This document shows positions 15,798 to 24,590 of a DNA stretch of 37,451 nt, one piece after another (the first letter of the stretch is position 1; each line of letters opens with the position of its first letter). The notes under the pieces were generated by a model. That model did not search any database. It had not been told where the DNA came from and saw nothing but the letters and a program-made list of their open reading frames with translations. Origin of the DNA: Lentisalinibacter sp035655155 (GTDB taxonomy: Bacteria; Pseudomonadota; Gammaproteobacteria; Steroidobacterales; Woeseiaceae); contig DASRVH010000130.1 in assembly GCA_035655155.1 (NCBI GenBank), positions 1 through 37,451 of the forward strand, read 5' to 3'. A program made the translations under genes and the position numbers.

Positions 15798-16244
15798 CTG
15801 AGAAAACGTCGCGCCGCCATCGTCGCTCCCGTCGTCGGTGCCGCGCTGCTCTGCGCCGCATGCGCCGGCGCCCCCGAGCAAGGCGGCTCGCAGGTGCGCG
15901 CCGAAATCAGTGTGGTCATCCAGGACCCGCAGGGCGGCCCGGCCTCTTACGTCATCCGTTGCGATGCCGGCGAGGCGAGCGCGCGCGGCAGCGCGCAGAT
16001 TGACGCCGCGGACGCCTGCAGGGCTCTCGCCCGGCCGGCCGTCCAGAACCGTCTCGTGCGCGGTCCGTCGCCCGAGCAGGTCTGCACGCAGGTCTACGGC
16101 GGCCCGCAGACCGCGATGCTGAGCGGCACCCTCGACGGCCAGTCGGTGAGCACGGTGGTGACCCGCGACGACGGCTGCGGCATCGGCGACTGGGACAACC
16201 TGCTGAAGGACATACTGCTGCCCGTCTCCCGCGGCCCCCGGTGA
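15771..16244 (+). CDS. Subtilisin-inhibitor-like (SSI, I16) protein, first paralogue; predicted P1 Gln
   Basis: 157 residues from GTG 15771. An N-terminal signal with a weak lipobox (LCAAC, Cys31) suggests export. The mature part matches the Streptomyces subtilisin inhibitor fold: Cys64 (YVIRCDAG), Cys83 (ADACRAL), Cys105 (VCTQVYGGP) and Cys136 (DDGCGIGDWD) fit the two conserved disulfides. The phrase CT.xYGGP..A.xxG.xxG is the family signature around the reactive loop. By alignment with SSI (Cys71-Pro-Met73-Val74-Tyr) the P1-P1' pair is Gln107-Val108, unusual for a serine protease inhibitor. It overlaps the permease gene by GTGA. A paralogue with P1 Lys is at 25289. Loss of inhibitory function cannot be excluded. 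Confidence 0.8.
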   Translation: MEPEKPARPLRKRRAAIVAPVVGAALLCAACAGAPEQGGSQVRAEISVVIQDPQGGPASYVIRCDAGEASARGSAQIDAADACRALARPAVQNRLVRGPSPEQVCTQVYGGPQTAMLSGTLDGQSVSTVVTRDDGCGIGDWDNLLKDILLPVSRGPR

Positions 16245-17539
16245 ACAAAAACCCCGCCCTCGGTCTCTGGACGCTGGTCGCGCTGGTGATCGGCAATATG
16301 ATCGGCGCAGGGGTCTTCACGACGTCCGGCTTTGCCCTGGCCGACCTCGGCTCCCCGTGGCGTGTGCTCGCGGCCTGGCTGATCGGCGGCCTGCTCGCGC
16401 TGTGCGGCGCGCTGAGCTACGGCGCGCTGGCGCGGCTGGTGCCCGGCTCCGCCGGCGAGTACCTGTATCTCTCCCGCATCGTCCATCCGGCCGCCGGCTT
16501 CATCGCGGGCTGGGTCTCCCTGCTGGCCGGTTTCACGGCCGCCATTGCTTATTCGGCGCTCACGTTCGCCGCCTATGCACTCGGCCCGGATGCCGGAGCC
16601 GCGAAGGGCGTCGCCACCGCCGTGATCGCCGTCGCCGTGCTGCTGCATGCGCTGCGCGTTCGCCAGGGCGCATGGGTGCAGAACGCAGCCGTCGCGCTGA
16701 AGCTCGTGCTGCTGGCCGCCTTCTGCGGCCTCGCCGTGTTCGGCGGTGGCCCATGGAGCGGCCTCGCCGCGCCGGATCCGCCGCCATTCTCGCCGGCCGC
16801 CTTCGCACTCTCGCTCATGTGGATATCGTTCAGCTATTCGGGCTTCAACGCGGCAGTCTACGTTGCCGGCGAAGTGCCTTCGGCACAGTCCGTCGTGCCC
16901 CGGGCACTGCTGCTCGGCACGCTGTTCACCCTGTTCCTCTACCTCGCACTGAACGCCGTCTTCGTGCTGGCGCCATCGTTCGAGGCCGCCGCCGGCCAGG
17001 AGGACGTGGCGGCGACAGCGGCGCGCGCGCTGGGCGGCGAACCGCTGGCGGCCGCCATCCGTCTGCTGATCGCGCTGGCGCTGTTCACCTCGGTCTCGGC
17101 GATGGTGATGGCAGGCCCGCGGGTGTACGCGAAGATGGCCGAGGACGGCCTGTTCCCCCGGGTATTCCGTTCCCCGGACGGCGCGCCCACGGCGGCCGTG
17201 GCGCTGCAGGGCGCGCTGGCCGTCGGCGTCGTCTGGCTGGCCGGCCTGCGCGAACTCCTGTCGTATCTCGGCTTCACCCTCGGCCTGAGCGCCGCCGGCA
17301 CGGCCGCCGCGCTGTTCCTCGCCGTGCGGCGCCAACCCGGGCGGCGGCGCGAACTGCCGGGCTATCCCTGGGCATATCCCTGGGCATATCCCCTGGCACC
17401 GGCCGTGTTCGTCGTCTTCACCCTGCTCTTCGCGGGGCTCGCCGCCACCGTCAACCCGGCCGAGATGCTGGCGGCGGTCGCCACCATCGCTTCCGGGGCG
17501 CTGCTCTATCGCCTCACCCGCCCCCGCCGACCGGTTTGA
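16241..17539 (+). CDS. APC-superfamily amino acid/polyamine permease
   Basis: 432 residues from GTG 16241, overlapping the preceding stop. About twelve membrane segments. The first helix carries the APC glycine motif (VALVIGNMIGAGVFTTSG), which binds the amino and carboxyl groups of the substrate, and helix 6 has SYSGFNAAVYVAGEV. The best family is the basic amino acid/polyamine antiporter group (APA), but the substrate cannot be set. Near the C-terminus a 12-nt direct repeat (17363-17386, a third imperfect copy to 17398) encodes YPWAYPWAYPLAP in the loop before the last helices. Confidence 0.9.
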   Translation: MNKNPALGLWTLVALVIGNMIGAGVFTTSGFALADLGSPWRVLAAWLIGGLLALCGALSYGALARLVPGSAGEYLYLSRIVHPAAGFIAGWVSLLAGFTAAIAYSALTFAAYALGPDAGAAKGVATAVIAVAVLLHALRVRQGAWVQNAAVALKLVLLAAFCGLAVFGGGPWSGLAAPDPPPFSPAAFALSLMWISFSYSGFNAAVYVAGEVPSAQSVVPRALLLGTLFTLFLYLALNAVFVLAPSFEAAAGQEDVAATAARALGGEPLAAAIRLLIALALFTSVSAMVMAGPRVYAKMAEDGLFPRVFRSPDGAPTAAVALQGALAVGVVWLAGLRELLSYLGFTLGLSAAGTAAALFLAVRRQPGRRRELPGYPWAYPWAYPLAPAVFVVFTLLFAGLAATVNPAEMLAAVATIASGALLYRLTRPRRPV

Positions 17540-17587
17540 CCGCGGGCACGTCGCGGGATTACTGTCGGAGCGAAGGATATCGGGACC

Positions 17588-18349
17588 ATGGACAGGGCGA
17601 AATACACGCGCCGCTTGCTGCGATCACTACCGCTGGCCGCCTTGCTCGGCCTGGGCTTGCCCTTGGCCGCCTGCGGCGAATCCTCTTGGGAGGCGCAGCG
17701 TCTGGCGCTCGCCCGGGCGGTGGAGAAGCAGGTGCGCGAGACCGCCGATTACACCGGCAAAGAGCGTCTCGACCCGGCGGTCCTGGAGGCCATCCGCGAC
17801 GTGCCCCGCCACGAATTCGTGCCGCCGGCCTACCGCGAATACGCCTACGACGACCGGCCCCTCCCGATCGGCGAGGGACAAACGATCTCCCAGCCCTACA
17901 TCGTCGCGCTGATGACCGACCTCGCCTCGGTCGGACCGGATTCCACCGTACTCGAGGTGGGCACGGGCTCGGGCTATCAGGCCGCCGTCCTGGCCGAGAT
18001 CGCCGCGCAGGTCTACACCGTAGAGATCGTCGCGCCGCTCGGCGAGCAGGCGGCCGAGACACTGGAGCGGCTCGACTACGCCAACGTCAGCGTCAGGATC
18101 GGCGACGGCTACCAGGGCTGGCCGGAGGCCGCGCCGTTCGATGCGATCGTGGTGACGGCCGCCCCCGAGACGGTGCCGCCGCCGCTGATCGAGCAGCTGA
18201 AGGTGGGCGGCCGCCTCGTCATCCCGGTGGGTCCGGAAGGCGGCGCCCAGTCTCTGGAGGTGTTCGAGAAACGCGCCGACGGCTCGGTGACGTCCCGGCA
18301 CGTGCTGCCGGTCCGTTTCGTTCCCTTCACCAGGGATGTCGAACACTAG
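17588..18349 (+). CDS. Protein-L-isoaspartate O-methyltransferase with a lipoprotein signal
   Basis: 253 residues. Residues 1-29 form a lipoprotein signal (two Arg pairs, hydrophobic core, lipobox LAAC with Cys29). The rest is a complete PIMT: GQTISQPYIVALM substrate loop, SAM motif I LEVGTGSGYQAA, post-I YTVEI, motif II RIGDGYQGW and motif III GGRLVIPVG. The family methylates isoaspartyl groups in aged proteins using S-adenosylmethionine. Export to the envelope is odd because SAM is cytosolic. The signal is visible; location is inferred. It follows the permease by 48 bp and precedes a sugar-dehydrogenase lipoprotein gene. Confidence 0.88.
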   Translation: MDRAKYTRRLLRSLPLAALLGLGLPLAACGESSWEAQRLALARAVEKQVRETADYTGKERLDPAVLEAIRDVPRHEFVPPAYREYAYDDRPLPIGEGQTISQPYIVALMTDLASVGPDSTVLEVGTGSGYQAAVLAEIAAQVYTVEIVAPLGEQAAETLERLDYANVSVRIGDGYQGWPEAAPFDAIVVTAAPETVPPPLIEQLKVGGRLVIPVGPEGGAQSLEVFEKRADGSVTSRHVLPVRFVPFTRDVEH

Positions 18350-18431
18350 CGGTGTGGCAGCGGCCGCGGTCATTGGGTACATTGATTCGCGCCGATCCAC
18401 GAACAGAACAAGCGCATCCAGGGGGAATTGC

Positions 18432-19628
18432 ATGATCCGTTGGCCATTTGTCCATTGGCGATCTTTCCACAGGCATCTCGTCCGTCGACTGTGGCTGCAG
18501 CGCACGGCAGCGGCCGCGGCGTTCCTGCTCGCAGCCTGCGTCCAGGCGGAGAGCGACAAACCCTTCGCCGTCGAGCCGGTCACCTCGTTCGACGAACCCT
18601 GGGCCATGGCATTCCTGCCGGATGGCCGCCTGCTGGTCACCGAGAAGAAGGGCAACCTCCTCGTGGTGACGCAGGACGGCGAAAAGTCCCGCCCCGTACG
18701 CGGCGTGCCGGATGTGGACTACGGCGGCCAGGGCGGGCTGGGCGACGTCATGCTCCACCCGGATTTCGCTGGGAACGGCATCATCTACCTGAGCTATGTC
18801 GAGGCCGGCGTCGCCGACACCCGCGGCGCCGCCGTGCTGCGAGCCACGCTGGAGCTGACCGACCGGGGGGGCCGCCTCTCCAACACCGAGGTCGTCTGGC
18901 GTCAGTACCCGAAGGTGGTCGGCTACGGCCACTACGGCCACCGGCTGGCCTTCGACGACGAGGGCTATCTGTGGATCACCTCCGGCGACCGCCAGAAATT
19001 CACGCCGGCCCAGGACATGCAGAGCAACATGGGCAAGGTGCTGCGCCTCGGCGAGGACGGCTCCGAGCCCGCCGACAACCCTTACGTGAACTACATCGAG
19101 CAGAACCCGCTGGTCGACGACATCGGCGTCTACGGCGAGTTCTGGACGCTGGGTCACCGCAATCCGCTCGGCATCGACTTCGACCTCGACGGCCGGCTCT
19201 GGGTCATCGAGATGGGCCCGGCCCATGGCGACGAGCTGAACCACATCGTGCGGGCGGAGAACTACGGCTATCCCGAAGTCTCCGAGGGCGATCACTACGA
19301 CGGCCGCGAGATCCCCGACCACGACACCCGGCCGGAATTCAAGACGCCGGCCGTCGCCTGGGTGCCCGCCATCTCGCCCGCCGATCTGATGATCTACCGG
19401 GGCGATCTGTTCGGCGACTGGCGCGGCGATGCCTTTGCCGCCGGACTCTCGTCCCGGGCCATCGTGCGCATCGAACTCGACGGCACGAGCGCCCGCGAGG
19501 CCGAGCGCTGGGACATGGGCGCGCGCATCCGCGCCCTCGCCGAAGGGCCGGACGGCGCCATCTGGGTGCTGGAAGACGAGCGCGGCGACAGCCGGGGAAG
19601 GCTGTTGAAACTGACGCCCGCCGGATGA
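18432..19628 (+). CDS. PQQ-dependent sugar dehydrogenase (soluble GDH/YliI type), lipoprotein
   Basis: 398 residues from ATG 18432, after AGGGGG about 7 nt upstream; an earlier in-frame ATG at 18336 overlaps the previous gene and has no signal. The long, Arg-rich N-region leads to lipobox LLAAC (Cys36). The body is a six-bladed propeller of the glucose/sorbosone dehydrogenase family: GGQGGLGDVMLHPDF, GHYGHRLAFDDEG, SNMGKVLRL, FWTLGHRNPLGIDFD, WVIEMGPAHGDELN, AENYGYP. These carry the His and Arg residues that hold PQQ and Ca2+ in relatives. It would oxidise an aldose at the outer envelope and pass electrons to a carrier. No PQQ synthesis genes are in the window. Confidence 0.9.
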   Translation: MIRWPFVHWRSFHRHLVRRLWLQRTAAAAAFLLAACVQAESDKPFAVEPVTSFDEPWAMAFLPDGRLLVTEKKGNLLVVTQDGEKSRPVRGVPDVDYGGQGGLGDVMLHPDFAGNGIIYLSYVEAGVADTRGAAVLRATLELTDRGGRLSNTEVVWRQYPKVVGYGHYGHRLAFDDEGYLWITSGDRQKFTPAQDMQSNMGKVLRLGEDGSEPADNPYVNYIEQNPLVDDIGVYGEFWTLGHRNPLGIDFDLDGRLWVIEMGPAHGDELNHIVRAENYGYPEVSEGDHYDGREIPDHDTRPEFKTPAVAWVPAISPADLMIYRGDLFGDWRGDAFAAGLSSRAIVRIELDGTSAREAERWDMGARIRALAEGPDGAIWVLEDERGDSRGRLLKLTPAG

Positions 19629-19647
19629 TCGGCAAGAAGCCGGGGCC

Positions 19648-21252
19648 GTGAGCGCGACCGACGCGGTCATCATCGGCGCCGGCCATAACGGGCTCGTCGC
19701 CGCCGGCTATCTCGCCCGGGCCGGCCATTCCGTCACGGTGCTCGAGCGCCGTGGAATGGTGGGCGGCGCCGCCGTCACCGAAGAGTTCCATCCCGGCTTC
19801 CGCAACTCCGTCTGCTCCTACGTCGTCAGTCTGCTGAATCCGGCAGTGATCGAGGACCTGGAGCTCGGCCGCTACGGGCTCGAGATCATGGACGGTGCCG
19901 ACTGCACCCTGCAGCCCGGCCGCGAACCGGGCGGCGGCTGCTTCTTCCCGGACGATGCGGACGAGTACATGCAGGTGGTGGCCTCGCTGTCCGGCAGGGA
20001 CGCCGAGGCATTTCCCCGCTTCGAGCGCACGCTGGAGATGGCGGCGGCCATGATGCGCCAGCTGGTCGCCGAGACACCGCCGAACCTCGGCGGCGGACTG
20101 CTGGACCTGATCCGCGCCGGCAGGCTCGCCAACCGGCTGCGCAAGCTCGGGCCCGAGATGCAGACGGAGTTCATGAAACTCATGACCATGAGCGTGGCCG
20201 AGTACATGGACGAGTGGTTCGAGAGCGTGGAACTCAAGTCCCAGTACTCCCAGCAGGCCTTCGTGGGCAACATGGTGAGCCCCTACTCGGCCGGCTCGGC
20301 CTTCGTGCTCATCTATCACTTCTTCGGCGAGGTGAACGGCAAGCTCGGCGCCTGGGGCCATGCCCGCGGCGGCATGGGCTCGATCACCCAGGCCATGGCC
20401 CGATCCGCAGAGGCCCATGGCGCGACCATCGAGGTGGACGCGCCGGTGGCCGAGGTGCTGATCGAGGACGGCGTCGCCCGGGGGGTGCGCCTGGAGGACG
20501 GACGCGAGCTGCGCGCGAAGATCGTCGCCGCCAATACGAATCCGAAGCTCTTGTTCTCGAGGCTCGTGCCGGAACACGCGGTACCGGAAGCTTTCCGGCG
20601 GCGCATGGACAACTTCCGCTGCCACTCCGGCACGCTGCGCTTGAACCTCGCGCTGGACGCGTTGCCGCGCTTCACCTGCATCGACCATCTCTCGGACGAA
20701 GAGCAGCTCGCTCGGCTGCAGGGCATGACCCTGTTCAACGGCGACTGGCAGTACGACGAGGATGCCTACCACGACGCCCGCTCACGCGGCTGGTCCGAGC
20801 GCCCGATCATCGAGATGTACATGCCGAGCGTCATCGACGATACGCTCGCGCCGCCGGGCAAGCACGTCGTCAGCCTGTTCTGCCAGCACTTCGCCTACGC
20901 ACTGCCGGACGGCCGCAGCTGGGACGACGAGAAGCAGAAGGCGGCGGACCACGTGATCGATTTCGTGGCCGGATTCGCGCCGAATCTGCGCGACGTCCTG
21001 CTGGGCACCCAGGTGCTGAGCCCGCTGGATCTGGAACGGGAGTACGGTCTCGTCGGCGGCGACATCATGCACGGCTGCCTGGGCCTCGATCAGCTCTACA
21101 GCATGCGCCCCGTGGCGGGGTATGCCGACTACCGCATGCCCGTCCGCAATCTCTATCTCTGCGGTTCCGGCGCACACCCGGGCGGCGGCGTCAGCGGCAA
21201 TCCCGGCCGCAACGCGGCCCGGGAGATGCTGAAGGACCTGAAGAGACTCTGA
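19648..21252 (+). CDS. FAD-dependent oxidoreductase, PYROXD2/phytoene-desaturase type
   Basis: 534 residues from GTG 19648, 19 bp after the sugar dehydrogenase stop. N-terminal Rossmann motif VIIGAGHNGLVAAGYLA then TVLERR binds FAD. The early segment GGAAVTEEFHPGFRNSVCSY and the C-terminal FAD motif LYLCGSGAHPGGGVSGNPGRNA are those of the PYROXD2/carotenoid-desaturase-like family. Cytosolic, no signal. Substrate unknown; no carotenoid synthesis genes are nearby, so a desaturase of carotenoids is unlikely from context. Confidence 0.9.
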   Translation: MSATDAVIIGAGHNGLVAAGYLARAGHSVTVLERRGMVGGAAVTEEFHPGFRNSVCSYVVSLLNPAVIEDLELGRYGLEIMDGADCTLQPGREPGGGCFFPDDADEYMQVVASLSGRDAEAFPRFERTLEMAAAMMRQLVAETPPNLGGGLLDLIRAGRLANRLRKLGPEMQTEFMKLMTMSVAEYMDEWFESVELKSQYSQQAFVGNMVSPYSAGSAFVLIYHFFGEVNGKLGAWGHARGGMGSITQAMARSAEAHGATIEVDAPVAEVLIEDGVARGVRLEDGRELRAKIVAANTNPKLLFSRLVPEHAVPEAFRRRMDNFRCHSGTLRLNLALDALPRFTCIDHLSDEEQLARLQGMTLFNGDWQYDEDAYHDARSRGWSERPIIEMYMPSVIDDTLAPPGKHVVSLFCQHFAYALPDGRSWDDEKQKAADHVIDFVAGFAPNLRDVLLGTQVLSPLDLEREYGLVGGDIMHGCLGLDQLYSMRPVAGYADYRMPVRNLYLCGSGAHPGGGVSGNPGRNAAREMLKDLKRL

Positions 21253-21253
21253 C

Positions 21254-21287
21254 CACGACGCCACGAGGGCACGGAGAACACGGAGAA
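21254..21287. repeat. CACG-based short-period repeat between two oxidoreductase genes
   Basis: CACGACGC, CACGAGGG, CACGGAGAA, CACGGAGAA in succession (periods 8, 8 and 9 nt). It fills nearly the whole 38-bp gap between the two FAD oxidoreductase genes and ends 3 nt before ATG 21291. The GGAGAA copies may double as ribosome binding sites. Confidence 0.65.
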
Positions 21288-21290
21288 CCA

Positions 21291-22568
21291 ATGACCGGGC
21301 TGCAGGACCACACCGGCTCCTATTACGCGGCGACGGTCAACGACGTCACCGACTTCGCGCCGCTGCAAGGCGCGCAGAGCGCGGACGTGTGCGTCGTCGG
21401 CGCGGGCTTCACCGGCATCTCGACGGCACTGCACCTGGCGGAGCGCGGCTACGACGTCCACGTGGTCGAGGCCAACCGGGTCGGCTGGGGCGCCTCCGGG
21501 CGCAACGGCGGCCAGATGATCGGCGGCATCTCCGGCGAAGACGTCGTCGCCCGGCACCGGGGCCGGGACACCGAGGAGCTGTTCGGCGAGCTGCGCTGGG
21601 CCGGGCACGAGATCATCCGCGACCGGGTCGAGCGCTACGGCATCCGCTGCGACCTGAAATACGGCTATCTCGACGTCGCGATCCGGGAACGCCACCTGCG
21701 CGCTCTCGACGCCGACTACGAGCGGCTGGAGAAGGCGCGCTTCCCCCACGAATTCAGGCTCCTCTCGCGCGAGGAGACCGCGCAGGCGATCGGCACCGAG
21801 GCCTATATCGGCGCGCTGCTGAACATGGCCAACGGCCACCTGCATCCGCTGAACCTGTGCATCGGCGAGGCCCGTGCCGCCGTGTCCCGGGGCGCGACGA
21901 TCTACGAAAACTCGCCGGTGCTGCGCATCGACAAGGACAGCAGGCCGACGGTCGTCACCGCACGGGGATCCGTCACCGCGGATGCCGTCGTCATCGCCGG
22001 CAATGCCTACCACGACACCGAACCGGAACTGCGAGGCGCCCTGTTCCCCGTCAGGAGCTACATCATCGCCACCGAACCGCTGCCGGAGTCGCTGGTCGCG
22101 AAGATCAATCCGCACGATCTGGCCGTTTGCGACCCCAACTACCTGGTCGAGTATTACCGCCTGAGCGCGGACAAGCGCCTGTTGTTCGGCGGCCGAAGCG
22201 GCTACTCGGGCGAAGATCCGGAGCGCATCAAGCGCAGCCACCGGGCGAAGATGACGAGGATCTACCCCGAACTCGCCGACGTGCGCATCGACTATGCCTG
22301 GGGCGGGACCATCGGCGTGCCGCTGAATCGCGTGCCGCAGCTGGGCCGGGTCTCAGCCAACGTCTATTATTGCCAGGGTTATTCGGGGCACGGCGTGAAC
22401 GTGACGCACCTGGCCGGGCAGATCATGGCGGATGCCGTCGCCGGCGTCATGGAGCGGTTCGATCTGTTCGCCGCGGTAAAGCCGCGGATCCTGCCCGGCG
22501 CCTATCTCCTGCGCAAGCCACTGGTCGCGCTGGGGGTGCTCTACCATCAGGTGAAGGACCGCCTGTGA
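21291..22568 (+). CDS. FAD-dependent amine oxidase of the PuuB/OrdL (DAO) family
   Basis: 425 residues from ATG 21291. The N-terminal segment TGSYYAATVND and FAD motif VCVVGAGFTGISTALHLAERG fit gamma-glutamylputrescine oxidase and related glycine/D-amino acid oxidases. RVGWGASGRNGGQMIGG is a family fingerprint, as is the C-terminal YYCQGYSGHGVNVTHLAGQ. It would oxidise a secondary or primary amine of an amino acid or polyamine derivative, giving H2O2 or feeding quinone. With the APC permease 4 kb upstream it may serve amine catabolism, but other puu genes are absent. Confidence 0.9.
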   Translation: MTGLQDHTGSYYAATVNDVTDFAPLQGAQSADVCVVGAGFTGISTALHLAERGYDVHVVEANRVGWGASGRNGGQMIGGISGEDVVARHRGRDTEELFGELRWAGHEIIRDRVERYGIRCDLKYGYLDVAIRERHLRALDADYERLEKARFPHEFRLLSREETAQAIGTEAYIGALLNMANGHLHPLNLCIGEARAAVSRGATIYENSPVLRIDKDSRPTVVTARGSVTADAVVIAGNAYHDTEPELRGALFPVRSYIIATEPLPESLVAKINPHDLAVCDPNYLVEYYRLSADKRLLFGGRSGYSGEDPERIKRSHRAKMTRIYPELADVRIDYAWGGTIGVPLNRVPQLGRVSANVYYCQGYSGHGVNVTHLAGQIMADAVAGVMERFDLFAAVKPRILPGAYLLRKPLVALGVLYHQVKDRL

Positions 22569-22586
22569 CGGAGAATCTGGCGCAAC

Positions 22587-23333
22587 TCACCGGGCGAATC
22601 GCCCCCGCTGGCCGAGCCACCGCCGGCTGACGCGGCTGCCGGCGATCACACCGATCACCGTGGGCAGCACCCACGGGATCGCCTGCCAGTGGCCGGGCAG
22701 CAGCTCGCCGAGGAAGCTCCTGCCGCCGAAAGCGAAGAACGCCGTATAGGCACCGATGCCGCTGGCGATCATCCCGTTGAGATGCACGACCACCAGTTCG
22801 CGGTGGCTCATTCCCTGCTTCCGTGTCTCCAGGAACATGCCGATGGCGGCGAGCAGTCCGATGGCGCCGAATAGGATCAGCAACAGGTGCCCGAACCACA
22901 GGCCAAGGCCGATGGAGATCACGGCCAGCATGCCGAGCGCGACCAGCAGCCCGCGATGCAGCGGCCGCGAAAGCACGCCCGGCCGGGCCCGCTCGCGCAG
23001 GGCGGCCATCCCGTGCCGGACGCTGGCGAATACGAGCACCGAGAGCATCAGCAGAAACAGGCTGCCGGCCCGGTTGCCGGCGGCAACGCTCGCGGCATCC
23101 GCACCGGCAGGAAGACCGTCGGGATAGCGGATGCCCAGCGGGTCGGCGATCACCATCAGCGAGACGACGAAGGCGCTGACCGTCACGGCGTACATGCAGG
23201 TGGCGTAGACGCGTCCGGCCCTGACGTGGAGCGGACTCCCCTTGCGGGCGAATGCGGGCACCCAGAACAGGAACAGCGCGATGCTGGCGATGGCGACGTG
23301 GGCATTAACGAACAGGCCGTGCAGTGTGGTCAT
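22587..23333 (-). CDS. Integral membrane protein, DUF2306-like
   Basis: 248 residues with about seven hydrophobic segments. The start has GAGGAG 5 nt upstream. The phrase RKGSPLHVRAGRVYATCMYAVTVSAF, in which His and the GRVY motif follow a Lys-Gly pair, is the hallmark of DUF2306-type proteins; a second His-rich stretch (HRELVVVHLNGMIASGIGAY) lies near the end. Function of the family is unknown; conserved His in membrane segments hint at heme or metal. It converges with the PuuB-like gene. Confidence 0.7.
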   Translation of the reverse strand: MTTLHGLFVNAHVAIASIALFLFWVPAFARKGSPLHVRAGRVYATCMYAVTVSAFVVSLMVIADPLGIRYPDGLPAGADAASVAAGNRAGSLFLLMLSVLVFASVRHGMAALRERARPGVLSRPLHRGLLVALGMLAVISIGLGLWFGHLLLILFGAIGLLAAIGMFLETRKQGMSHRELVVVHLNGMIASGIGAYTAFFAFGGRSFLGELLPGHWQAIPWVLPTVIGVIAGSRVSRRWLGQRGRFAR

Positions 23334-23463
23334 GGGACTCTCCTCTTTGCTGGCCTGTAACGGTAGCCACCGCAGTCTCGCGCGCTAAGTGCCATTGGTC
23401 AGGAATACACACCGTGACTTTCGGCCTATGGCGGATGCCGGCCGGTCGCGCCACAATCGGCGC

Positions 23464-24585
23464 ATGAGCCACGACCGGGAAGATACGCTGCCGACCGCAG
23501 CCGCCTGGATCACCTGGGGGGCAGTCACGGGATTCGCGCTGTTCGTCATCGCGATCAGGCCCGGAGAGGTGTTGCCCCTGTTCTGGGGCACCGCCATTCT
23601 GGCGCTGCTCAATCTCGGCGGCACCCTGCTTGCGGGACAGGATTCCGCACCGAAGATGCTCCGGCTCGCCGCCCTGTGGACGCAGCCCGCCAGCGCACTC
23701 GCCATCGGCGCCCTCACGAACGTCAGCTTCGTACCGATCTACACGATCATCTGGATCGTAATGGCAACGGACTTCTACTCTCCGCGCACGCTGTGGTGGC
23801 TGCTGGCCGGTCTCATGCTGGGGTGGTTCGCAGTCTACGTCCCGGCGGACGGCTATGTGAATGCGGCCATCCAGGCCACCTTGTTCGGCACTTTCCACCT
23901 CTTCGCCCTCCTGACCGCACGCAGCGCGGTCGAGGCGGATGCCGCCCGCCGGGAAGTGGAATCGCTGAACCGGGAACTGCTGGCCACCCAGCAGCTGCTC
24001 GCCGAGGCGTCGCGCCAGGGCGAGCGCACGCGCATCGCCCGTGAGCTGCACGACCTGCTCGGCCATCACCTCACCGCGCTGTCGCTCAACCTGCAGATCG
24101 CCGAACGCACGTCGGAGGGACAGACCCGGGAGAAGATCGGCGAGTGCCGGGCGCTGGCACGGCTGCTGCTGAGCGACGTCCGCGAGGCCGTGAGCACGCT
24201 GCGGGACGATAAAAGCCTCGATCTGGAAGCCGCAATCCGCCTGCTGGTGGGCCGCACGCCGCAGCTCGACGTACAGGTCGACATCGAGGATGCGCTGGAA
24301 ATCGACGACGTCGGCATCGCCCAGACCCTGCTGCGCTGCGTCCAGGAGGCCGTGACCAACTCCCTGCGTCATGCCGGCGCGCGCGAGTGCCGCATTCGCA
24401 TCTGGCAGGGGGACGGTGCCGTCCATCTCGAGGTTTCCGACGACGGCCGCGTGCAGGGCGAGATCGTCGAGGGCAACGGCCTCGCCGGCATGCGCGAGCG
24501 GCTACAAGCGTTGCGGGGCACGCTGCAGCTCGAGCTTACGGGAGAGGCGCTGCGCCTCCACGCCCGCGTGCCGCTGCCTGGCTGA
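23464..24585 (+). CDS. NarL-type (HisKA_3) sensor histidine kinase
   Basis: 373 residues from ATG 23464. Residues about 15-152 hold four to six membrane segments with short loops and no large periplasmic domain, so it probably senses a membrane or intracellular signal. A coiled coil (about 155-185) leads to the H-box TRIARELHDLLGHHLTALSL with phospho-acceptor His196. The ATPase part shows the N-box AVTNSLRHAGA and G-box NGLAGMRERLQALRG. It forms a pair with the response regulator starting 5 bp downstream. Signal unknown. Confidence 0.92.
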   Translation: MSHDREDTLPTAAAWITWGAVTGFALFVIAIRPGEVLPLFWGTAILALLNLGGTLLAGQDSAPKMLRLAALWTQPASALAIGALTNVSFVPIYTIIWIVMATDFYSPRTLWWLLAGLMLGWFAVYVPADGYVNAAIQATLFGTFHLFALLTARSAVEADAARREVESLNRELLATQQLLAEASRQGERTRIARELHDLLGHHLTALSLNLQIAERTSEGQTREKIGECRALARLLLSDVREAVSTLRDDKSLDLEAAIRLLVGRTPQLDVQVDIEDALEIDDVGIAQTLLRCVQEAVTNSLRHAGARECRIRIWQGDGAVHLEVSDDGRVQGEIVEGNGLAGMRERLQALRGTLQLELTGEALRLHARVPLPG

Positions 24586-24590
24586 GCGCC

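Noticed and set aside
1431..21287. Short tandem repeats as CRISPR arrays
   Set aside because: Units of 8-10 nt without spacers and no cas genes; not CRISPR.
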